64,000 nt of DNA from positions 1 through 64,000 of the forward strand of contig JADJOG010000050.1 in NCBI GenBank assembly GCA_016713865.1. The letters run 5' to 3'. Source of the stretch: Flavobacteriales bacterium. GTDB taxonomy: Bacteria; Bacteroidota; Bacteroidia; Flavobacteriales_F; PHOS-HE28. Of this stretch, positions 57,971-64,000 are shown piece by piece; position 1 is the first letter of the stretch, and the number at the start of each line of letters is the position of its first letter. The translations under genes and the position numbers were made by a program. Below the pieces are notes generated by a model. That model was given only the letters and a program-made list of their open reading frames with translations. It had not been told where the DNA came from and searched no databases.

Positions 57971-59152
57971 TCATGCCCTCGCGATCGCCTCCGCGAAGCG
58001 CTCCACCTCCTCTTCCGTGTTGTAGTAGCTGAGCGATGCGCGCATGATGCTGTCGATGCCGCGCTCCTTCAGGTCGAGCCAGGCCCAATCGAAATTGGTG
58101 ACGCTGGTGTTGATGCCCTGTGCGCGCAATACGAGCAGCAACTGGTTCAGGTCGCGGCCCTCGATGGTGAAGGTGTTGATGCCGCTCGGTCGCGTGCCCT
58201 GATCGCGCACCTGCACGCCGGGCAAGGCATTCAAGCGTTCGCGCAGCAAGGTGGATAAGGAGAGGATGCGCGCTTGGATGGCATCCAATCCCCACGACAG
58301 TGCATGATCAACAGCGGCGCCCATGCCCAACCGATCGGCGATGTTGTGCTCCATCACCTCGAAGCGCTTGGCATCGGGCTTCCACTCGAAGCTGTCGCGG
58401 CCGGTCCACTTGGCGGAATGGATGTCGATGAAGATGGGGTCGAGCTTCTCCATGGCTTCGCGGCGCACGAATAAGTAGCCCGTGCCGCGTGGGCCACGCA
58501 GGAATTTCCGTCCGGCGCCGGTGAGCAGGTCGCAGCCGATACGCTGCGCATCAACCGGCATCTGGCCCACGGCCTGACAGGCATCGAGCAAGTAGATCGC
58601 ATTGGATCCGCGCAAGGCAGCGCCCACCTCCTCCACCGGATTCACCTTGCCGTTGCTGTTGGTGATCTGCGTGATGGCCACCAGCTTCACGCGCTCGTCG
58701 AGCATGCCTTTCAATGCAGCGATGTCGATGAGGCCATCGGCGTCGCTGGGCACCACTTCCAACGATGCGCCCACTTGATCGCAGCGGCGACGCAAGGAGA
58801 GCCAGTTGCTGTTGTACTCGTTGTCGGCGGTGAGCACGCGGTCGCCTTGCTTGAGCGGCACGCTGTGGAAGGCGCGGTGCCAGCTCTGCGTGGCGCCATC
58901 GGTGAAGGCGATCTCATCGGCGCGGCAATTCAGCAGCGTGGCGAAGGAGGAGTAAACCGCATTGACCGCTTCTGCCTTCTTGGCGGCGGCCTCGTAGCTG
59001 CCCATCATCGCTTCCAGGCGCGTATGCTCCAGCACGGTATCGAGCACGGGCTGTGGCATCAGTCCGCAACCGGCATTGTTGAAGTGGATGACGTGCTCGC
59101 AGCCGGGCGTAAGGGCGCGGGCTCGGGCGACGTCGAAGGCGGTGGCGATCAT
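57971..59152 (-). CDS. Class V aminotransferase-fold PLP enzyme
   Basis: 393 residues. Complete fold: HFNNAGCGLMPQPVLDTVLE, DGATQSWHRAFHSVPLKQGD, ITNSNGKVNPVEEVG, LLDACQAVGQMPVDAQRIGC, and the PLP lysine in LTGAGRKFLRGPRGTGYLFV. C-terminal NYNTEEE-like segment as in cysteine desulfurase/selenocysteine lyase relatives. The catalytic Cys loop of SufS is not seen, so it may be an aminotransferase or lyase of another substrate. TAGTTTCC just upstream resembles the -7 element. Confidence 0.85.
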   Translation of the reverse strand: MIATAFDVARARALTPGCEHVIHFNNAGCGLMPQPVLDTVLEHTRLEAMMGSYEAAAKKAEAVNAVYSSFATLLNCRADEIAFTDGATQSWHRAFHSVPLKQGDRVLTADNEYNSNWLSLRRRCDQVGASLEVVPSDADGLIDIAALKGMLDERVKLVAITQITNSNGKVNPVEEVGAALRGSNAIYLLDACQAVGQMPVDAQRIGCDLLTGAGRKFLRGPRGTGYLFVRREAMEKLDPIFIDIHSAKWTGRDSFEWKPDAKRFEVMEHNIADRLGMGAAVDHALSWGLDAIQARILSLSTLLRERLNALPGVQVRDQGTRPSGINTFTIEGRDLNQLLLVLRAQGINTSVTNFDWAWLDLKERGIDSIMRASLSYYNTEEEVERFAEAIARA

Positions 59153-59170
59153 GCGGCGCGGAAACTACCA

Positions 59171-59474
59171 GAGTGATTCGCCTCGATGCCCTCACCTGCT
59201 GCGTTGATCTTCACTCAATTGCGCAGATTCGTTCTTTTCCACCTTTTGCTTCGCCAAAAGGTGGAGCCACAAGGCGCCCACGATCCAAGTCCAGGCGGCT
59301 CGGCTACCACACAGGCTCTCCGCACTGGCACGCCGACCGCCCGGCCCGCGCGGATCGTGGACACCTACCGCACACGTCCTGGCGCAAGCAAGCACGCGCA
59401 AGCTTCGTGATGGAAACCAAAGACGAATCGAACTACATGGCCAACTACCTTCGCCACGTACCCGAAAGAACGCC
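59171..59474. other. Non-coding region with a hairpin
   Basis: About 320 bases between divergent genes with no convincing gene. It contains a perfect 11-bp inverted repeat, TCCACCTTTTG-N6-CAAAAGGTGGA (59238-59265), a form that looks like a dispersed intergenic repeat. The sequence after 59400 probably holds the promoter and leader of the E1 gene; I see no recognisable operator. Confidence 0.5.
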
Positions 59475-61937
59475 ATGTCACGCACCAAGTCCGCCCCCGA
59501 AGCCGAGATCAGCCTGAGCGAGCTGAGAGAAGAAGTCCTGCGCGATTACGCCCTCTGCGTGCTGAGCCGCGAAGCCAGCCTCATAGGCCGCAAGGAAGTG
59601 CTGGGCGGCAAGGCCAAGTTCGGCATCTTCGGCGATGGCAAGGAGCTGGCCCAGGTGTGCATGGCCAAGCAGTTCCGCGATGGCGATTGGCGCAGCGGCT
59701 ACTACCGCGACATGACCTTCATGTTCGCCATCGGGCAGCTCACCGTTCAGCAATGGTTCGCGCAGCTGTACGCCCACGCCGATGTGAATGCCGACCCCAG
59801 CAGCGCCGGACGCAGCATGAACGGCCACTTCGCCACGCGCAGCCTCGACGACAACGGCGAGTGGAAGGACCTGATGGCCCAGCCGAACTCTTCGCCCGAC
59901 ATCTCGCCCACCGCAGGACAGATGCCGCGCCTGCTCGGCCTCGCGCAAGCCAGCAAGGTGTTCCGCAACAACGAAGCCCTGCACAGCTACACGCACCTCA
60001 CCGACCGTGGCAACGAAGTCGCCTTCGGCACCATCGGCGATGCCAGCACCAGCGAGGGACACTTCTGGGAGACCATGAATGCCGCCGGTGTGCTGCAAGT
60101 GCCAATGGCCATGAGCGTGTGGGACGATGGTTGGGGCATCTCGGTGAGCAAGGCCTACCAGACCACCAAGGGCAGCATCAGCACTTTGCTGCAAGGCTTC
60201 CAGCGCGAGCCGGGCACCAATGGCATCGAGATTTTCAAGACCAAGGGCTGGGACTATGTCTCGCTGAACCGCACCTACGAAACAGCCATCACCCTGTGCC
60301 GTTCGGAACAAGTGCCCGTGCTCATCCACGTGGAAGAGGTGACGCAGCCGCAGGGCCACAGCACCAGCGGCAGCCACGAGCGCTACAAGAGCACCGTGAG
60401 CGATTGGATCCGCGACAAGGACGGCGCGCCCATGCAAGAGGTGCCGCTGCTCGAATGGTACAAGGTGTACGACTGCAACGTGAAGTTCCGCGAATGGATC
60501 CTGAATGCGCGTCCGGGTGGCGAGCTGATCGCCAGCGTGGAAGAGTTGGATGCCATTGAAGCACAAGCGAAGGCCGATGCGCGCGCGGGACAGAAAGCGG
60601 CTTGGAAGGCTTTTCAGGATGAAGTGAAGCTGGAGCTGAGCGATGTGGCCTTCCTCATCGAAGCTCTAGCCGCAGCGCGCTACCCCGAAGGCTCGAACAC
60701 GGCTGACGTGATCAACGGCATCGCCAAGGAGCTGCGCAGCGAAATGAATCCCGGTCGCAAGGAGGTGCTCAGCGCCGCGCGCAAAGCGTTGCTCTTGGCC
60801 ACCACCGCCGACCCCATCGCTCGCCAGCCTTTGGTGGACTGGATCGACTCTGCACTGGCCACCAACGCCGACCGCTACGGCTCGCACCTCTACAGCCAAA
60901 GCGCCAAGAGCTGCCTCAACGTGCGCGAAGTGCCCGTGGAGTACGCCACCGATGAGGTGGTCGATGGCCGCCTCATCATCCGCGACAACTTCAAGGCGCT
61001 CTTCGAGCAGGAGCCGCTGCTGCTCACCTTCGGCGAGGACACCGGCAAGATCGGCGACGTGAACCAGGGCATGGAAGGCATGCAGGCCCAGTTCGGTGAG
61101 TTGCGCGTCTCCGACACCGGCATCCGCGAGGCCACTATACTCGGGCAAGGCATGGGCATGGCGCTGCGCGGGCTGCGCCCCGTGGCCGAGATCCAATACC
61201 TCGACTACCTGCTCTACTGCCTGCAAGGCATGAGCGACGATCTGGCCACCGTGCACTGGCGCACCAAGGGCGGACAGAAATGCCCGCTCATCGTGCGCAC
61301 GCGCGGTCACCGCTTGGAAGGCGTATGGCACAGCGGCAGCCCCATGGGCATGATCCTGAGCAGCGTGCGCGGCGTGGTGGTGTGCGTGCCCCGCAACATG
61401 CAGCAGGCCGCAGGCATGTACAACACCCTGCTGCAAAGCGACGACCCCGCACTGGTGATCGAATGCCTCAACGGCTACCGCAGCAAGGAACGCTTGCCCA
61501 GCAACCTCGGCGCCTTCACCGTGCCCATTGGTGAAGTTGAAGTGGTGCGCGAAGGCACGGACCTCACCCTCGTGAGCTACGGAAGCACATTCAACATCTG
61601 CGCGAAGGCCTTCGAAACACTCGAGGCCCTGGGCATCAGCGTGGAGCTGATCGATGCGCGCACCCTCCTCCCCTTCGACCGCGCGCACCGCATTGTAGAG
61701 AGCCTGCAAAAGACCAATCGCTTGCTGGTTGTTGATGAGGACGTGCCCGGCGGCGCCAGTGCCTACATCCTGCAACACATCTTGGAAGAGCAGGGCGGCT
61801 ACCAATACCTCGATGCCACGCCCAGCACGCTCACCGCCAAGGCCCACCGCCCTGCTTACGGCAGCGATGGTGATTACTTCAGCAAGCCGAGCGTGGAGGA
61901 TGTGGTGGAGAAGGTGGTGGGGATGTTGGGCGAGTAG
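59475..61937 (+). CDS. 2-oxoacid dehydrogenase E1, fused alpha and beta subunits
   Basis: 820 residues, intact. The alpha half carries the thiamine diphosphate region (AFGTIGDASTSEGHFWETMN, then SVWDDGWGISVSKAYQ), the phosphorylation-loop-like GHSTSGSHERYKS, and a linker. The beta half has LLTFGEDTGKIGDVNQGMEG, EATILGQGMGMALRGLRPVA, GHRLEGVWHSGSPMGMI and a transketolase C domain (LVSYGSTFNICAKAFETLEA, VELIDARTLLPFD). This is the single-chain E1 common in Bacteroidota for branched-chain 2-oxoacid or pyruvate dehydrogenase. The E2 and E3 genes are not in the window, so the substrate remains open. Confidence 0.92.
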   Translation: MSRTKSAPEAEISLSELREEVLRDYALCVLSREASLIGRKEVLGGKAKFGIFGDGKELAQVCMAKQFRDGDWRSGYYRDMTFMFAIGQLTVQQWFAQLYAHADVNADPSSAGRSMNGHFATRSLDDNGEWKDLMAQPNSSPDISPTAGQMPRLLGLAQASKVFRNNEALHSYTHLTDRGNEVAFGTIGDASTSEGHFWETMNAAGVLQVPMAMSVWDDGWGISVSKAYQTTKGSISTLLQGFQREPGTNGIEIFKTKGWDYVSLNRTYETAITLCRSEQVPVLIHVEEVTQPQGHSTSGSHERYKSTVSDWIRDKDGAPMQEVPLLEWYKVYDCNVKFREWILNARPGGELIASVEELDAIEAQAKADARAGQKAAWKAFQDEVKLELSDVAFLIEALAAARYPEGSNTADVINGIAKELRSEMNPGRKEVLSAARKALLLATTADPIARQPLVDWIDSALATNADRYGSHLYSQSAKSCLNVREVPVEYATDEVVDGRLIIRDNFKALFEQEPLLLTFGEDTGKIGDVNQGMEGMQAQFGELRVSDTGIREATILGQGMGMALRGLRPVAEIQYLDYLLYCLQGMSDDLATVHWRTKGGQKCPLIVRTRGHRLEGVWHSGSPMGMILSSVRGVVVCVPRNMQQAAGMYNTLLQSDDPALVIECLNGYRSKERLPSNLGAFTVPIGEVEVVREGTDLTLVSYGSTFNICAKAFETLEALGISVELIDARTLLPFDRAHRIVESLQKTNRLLVVDEDVPGGASAYILQHILEEQGGYQYLDATPSTLTAKAHRPAYGSDGDYFSKPSVEDVVEKVVGMLGE

Positions 61938-61965
61938 GCTCTTACAACGGACCTATCTTCGTGGC

Positions 61966-62169
61966 ATGTTCATCGAGCGCACCAACAAAGAAGTCATCAT
62001 CCGCCTACCGGCATCGGTAGATGCAGATGACTTACAGGAGTTCCTGGACTATGCGCGCTACAAGGAGCTCACCAAGGGCTACAAGACACCGCAGCGCGTG
62101 GTGGATGCCCTTGCTGCAGAGGTGAACCGCAAGTGGTGGGCTAAGAACCGCAAGCGGCTGACGAAGTGA
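61966..62169 (+). CDS. Antitoxin-like small protein without a toxin partner
   Basis: 67 residues: MFIERTNKEVIIRLPASVDA, a helical middle (LQEFLDYARYKELTKGYKTP) and a basic end AEVNRKWWAKNRKRL. It resembles the short antitoxins that precede PIN-domain toxins in Bacteroidota, but no toxin gene follows; instead an 80-base repeat starts 11 bases after its stop. TATCTTCG four bases before the ATG may be the -7 element. Confidence 0.6.
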   Translation: MFIERTNKEVIIRLPASVDADDLQEFLDYARYKELTKGYKTPQRVVDALAAEVNRKWWAKNRKRLTK

Positions 62170-62179
62170 AGCCACTTCC

Positions 62180-62260
62180 TGTGCAAGGTCTGCTGTCTTC
62201 AGCGAGCCTGCGACCTTGAGTAAAGCTTGTCCTTGATTCGGCGCAGGATATCCGAAAACG
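62180..62260. repeat. Intergenic repeat copy 1
   Basis: About 81 bases after the first antitoxin-like gene. It aligns without large gaps, at roughly 75-80% by eye, to 62564-62650, which follows the second antitoxin-like gene. Shared core: TCTTCAGCGA and TCTGCT. Confidence 0.65.
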
Positions 62261-62324
62261 AGAGACCCTGCCCTAGTGGATATCGCAGAAATGTTGGAAC
62301 CAAGGGACGCGCCTCCCCTCCGCC

Positions 62325-62332
62325 TAGATTTG
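62325..62332 (+). promoter_or_regulatory. Candidate -7 promoter element
   Basis: TAGATTTG, an exact TAnnTTTG match ending four bases before the ATG at 62337. Confidence 0.48.
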
Positions 62333-62336
62333 CACT

Positions 62337-62534
62337 ATGCACTCGCACGAACATGGCTTACCGGTCTCTATAACGCAGGTGCTCGCGTGGATACGCGAAT
62401 GCACCACGCAGGAGAAGAAGGTCTTGTTGCGCACCCTGCTCGACGATACCGCAGCGCTCACCATTGCCAGTGAGCCCAGCCTTGCGCGCGATTGGGACGG
62501 TGCCGCTGAGGACGAAGCGTGGAAGGACTTATAA
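62337..62534 (+). CDS. MazE-like/DUF2281-like orphan antitoxin
   Basis: 65 residues. The end (SEPSLARDWDGAAEDEAWKDL) is the tail seen in antitoxins paired with MazF/PemK toxins; the middle is helical (QVLAWIRECTTQEKKVLLRT). The toxin start GEIVVIP follows immediately after its stop but is cut off after about ten codons. Identity rests on the tail and context. Confidence 0.6.
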   Translation: MHSHEHGLPVSITQVLAWIRECTTQEKKVLLRTLLDDTAALTIASEPSLARDWDGAAEDEAWKDL

Positions 62535-62563
62535 GGCGAGATCGTCGTGATACCAATTATGCC
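62535..62563 (+). pseudogene. Remnant of a MazF/PemK toxin start
   Basis: Directly after the antitoxin stop the same frame reads GEIVVIP, the hallmark opening of PemK/MazF endoribonucleases, then diverges into the repeat at 62564. There is no start codon: where ATG-AAA would be expected the sequence is TTATAA. So the toxin is gone. Confidence 0.5.
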
Positions 62564-62650
62564 TGCGCAAAGTCTGCTCTCTTCAGCGACCCTACGACCT
62601 CGAACAAAGCTCTCCTTCCTAGTCGCCGCAGGGTCCTCGTTTCGCAAACG
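62564..62650. repeat. Intergenic repeat copy 2
   Basis: Second copy of the repeat found at 62180-62260, about 87 bases, here joined directly to the truncated toxin start. Confidence 0.65.
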
Positions 62651-62720
62651 CATGGCAGAACAAAATGCAGGAATCGCTCTGCATGCTGTGCTGAGCCGAT
62701 CCAGCAACCGGTCCGGCGCC

Positions 62721-64000
62721 CTACTGCAATACCATCCGTTCGCGCAGGATCCTCCCCTCGCGCTCCAGCATGATCACGTAAGTGCCACGCGCCCATCCGC
62801 TCGCGTCAATCCACTGCTGGTCGGCACGTAGGGTGCGCACCAGCAAAGCGCGGCCGGTCACATCAACAACGCGCATCTCATCGTTCACGCGGCCGCTCAC
62901 ACGCACCAGGTCGCTGGCCGGATTGGGCACCACGGACAGCACATTGGCGCGTTCATCATTTTCCGGCACGCCCACCCCGATGCCCGTGTGGTAGCGCAAC
63001 ACCACGAAATCGTTGCCAGTGGGAGCGCCCTGCCCAGAGGATCCGACGAGCACCGCCTTGCCATCGGCATCGAGCGCGAGGTCGGTGCCGTATCCGTTCT
63101 GCCCGAAGCTGGTTGTTACCACTCCCTCATCGTCGAAGCCCATGTCTGCGGTGCCATCGGGTAGTACCACGGCCACCAGGAAGTTGGTGCCCCAGGTGCC
63201 ACCGACCACGATACGGCCATCGGGCGCCAAGGCCATGCCGCCCGCGAGGTTGATGCCCGGATGCGGCGATTGGAAGATGCCATCGCCAGCGAAGGTGTTG
63301 TCCAACGCGCCGTCGAAATCGTAACGAAGCACCACCAGGAAGACGAAGGGCATGGAGGTGGTAGCACCTGCCACCAGGATCTTGCCATCGGCAGGCTGGA
63401 TCGCCACCGACGTAGCGGCATCATCGCCGGTGGAGAGCGCCGTGACAACGATGCCATCGCCATCCAAACTGGGATCGAGTGATCCATTCTGCGCCAGGCG
63501 GACCAGGGCGATGTTCCTGTCGGCGCCGCCACCGCAATTCCCAGCGACGAGGATGGTGCCACCGGGTTCCATCACCAAGGCAGAAGCGTCATCATCATCC
63601 GGAGTGATGTCGATGGTGGCGAATCCATCGCCATCGAAGGTGGGGTCAAGCGCGCCGAATGGCGTGTAGCGCGCCACCACGAACATGTTGTTGGAGGGCG
63701 CCTCGGTAACCGCACCGCAGGCCACGATGTAACCATCGTCCAGAATGGCTACCGAGCCGAAGCCCCCACCGTTGAGCAACGCATTTACCTGGATCCCGCC
63801 AGTGCCGAAGTTCGGATCGAGCTCCCCATCCGGATCGTACCGCGCCACCACGAACCGATAGCCGACCCCGTTCTGGAAACTGGAACCAACCACAACGACA
63901 TAACCATTGGGTTGTATGGCCACAGCCGCGGCCGCGTCGGAGATCAGGACGGGATCCGTGCTGAAGCCCGTGATCACCTGTCCACCTATGCCGAAGCTTT
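62721..64000 (-). CDS. Delta-60-repeat secreted protein with T9SS sorting tail (5' part beyond window)
   Basis: At least 426 residues; the N-terminus lies right of base 64000. The visible part has several delta-60 repeats of about 55-60 residues (SVAIQPADGKILVAGA, then FLVVLRYDFDGALDNTFAGD and related units such as GMALAPDGRIVVGG). The C-terminus is a type A T9SS domain: VVPNPASDLVRVSG, then MRVVDVTGRALLVRTL and GTYVIMLEREGRILRERMVL. Such proteins are beta-propellers exported to the cell surface; the ligand is unknown. The frame is intact throughout. Confidence 0.85.
   Translation of the reverse strand, partial: SFGIGGQVITGFSTDPVLISDAAAAVAIQPNGYVVVVGSSFQNGVGYRFVVARYDPDGELDPNFGTGGIQVNALLNGGGFGSVAILDDGYIVACGAVTEAPSNNMFVVARYTPFGALDPTFDGDGFATIDITPDDDDASALVMEPGGTILVAGNCGGGADRNIALVRLAQNGSLDPSLDGDGIVVTALSTGDDAATSVAIQPADGKILVAGATTSMPFVFLVVLRYDFDGALDNTFAGDGIFQSPHPGINLAGGMALAPDGRIVVGGTWGTNFLVAVVLPDGTADMGFDDEGVVTTSFGQNGYGTDLALDADGKAVLVGSSGQGAPTGNDFVVLRYHTGIGVGVPENDERANVLSVVPNPASDLVRVSGRVNDEMRVVDVTGRALLVRTLRADQQWIDASGWARGTYVIMLEREGRILRERMVLQ

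Noticed and set aside
59478..61847. Two long minus-strand open frames opposite the E1 dehydrogenase
   Set aside because: Same reason: low-complexity antisense translation of a conserved gene.
62180..62650. Integron-type attC sites after the antitoxin-like genes
   Set aside because: I could not find the GTTRRRY/RYYYAAC core sites, and the inverted repeats are weak and not conserved between copies; no integrase is visible.
1..64000. CRISPR arrays, tRNA or rRNA genes, intact insertion sequences or prophage
   Set aside because: No regularly spaced repeats, tRNA-like cloverleafs, rRNA sequence, transposase or phage structural genes were recognised by reading both strands.

Overview
The window is about 60% GC and reads as a fragment of a Bacteroidota chromosome, probably a high-GC Flavobacteriales-like lineage from an environmental or wastewater genome. 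Evidence for this is the C-terminal type IX secretion (T9SS) sorting tails, the fused ccoN/O oxidase gene, the clade II (Sec-type) nosZ cluster, a CusA-TolC fusion, Omp28, DUF6132 and delta-60 proteins, and promoter elements of the Bacteroidota TAnnTTTG type lying almost on the start codons. I see no tRNA, rRNA, CRISPR array or intact insertion sequence.

Layout. 1-22.7 kb is mixed housekeeping and secreted-protein genes: the start of thrS, a Vsr endonuclease, a TolB-like propeller lipoprotein, a PA0069-type radical SAM protein, two tandem giant PQQ-dehydrogenase/PKD/PA14 proteins, a PAP2 phosphatase, a sorbosone-dehydrogenase-like protein, an Omp28 protein, a PadR-PspC operon, an ExeM/NucH nuclease, an LPP20-like lipoprotein, an SRPBCC-GyrI protein and a dipeptide epimerase. 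22.8-34 kb holds an FkbM methyltransferase and metal handling (CcoI-type copper ATPase, CDF exporter, Rrf2 regulator, CusA-TolC/CusB efflux). 34-44 kb is the nitrous oxide reduction cluster: cytochrome c, nosZ, nosB-like, nosL, nosD, nosF, nosY, a divergent heme-copper-oxidase-like membrane protein, a fasciclin lipoprotein and a multicopper oxidase. 44.6-53 kb is the cbb3 oxidase locus (ccoS, ccoNO, ccoQ, ccoP, ccoG, ccoH, a TauE-like protein) with small redox genes and a Crp/Fnr regulator. 53.3-56.9 kb is a cysteine-dioxygenase-like gene, a PAS histidine kinase, a receiver-Crp fusion regulator and a TSUP permease. 56.9-64 kb holds an EamA transporter, a class V aminotransferase, a fused E1 dehydrogenase, two orphan antitoxin-like genes with a shared downstream repeat, and the 3' part of a delta-60-repeat secreted protein.

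How it fits together. 23-56 kb looks like a micro-oxic/anaerobic respiration and copper island. cbb3 oxidase and N2O reductase both need copper, and copper import/assembly (CcoI, NosL, NosDFY, HMA protein) and efflux/oxidation (CusAB, multicopper oxidase) genes surround them. A palindrome TGAY-N4-GTCA recurs upstream of the copper ATPase, the nos operon, the fasciclin gene, the multicopper oxidase, cco, ccoG and the dioxygenase/kinase/receiver-Crp operon. This suggests one Crp/Fnr-type regulon, with two candidate regulators encoded in the window.

Sequence quality. Almost every gene in 0-27 kb carries one or more frameshifts in otherwise well-conserved reading frames. Between 27 and 50 kb there are about four, and beyond 50 kb essentially none. 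I treat them mostly as uncorrected long-read errors rather than pseudogenes and give reconstructed gene spans.
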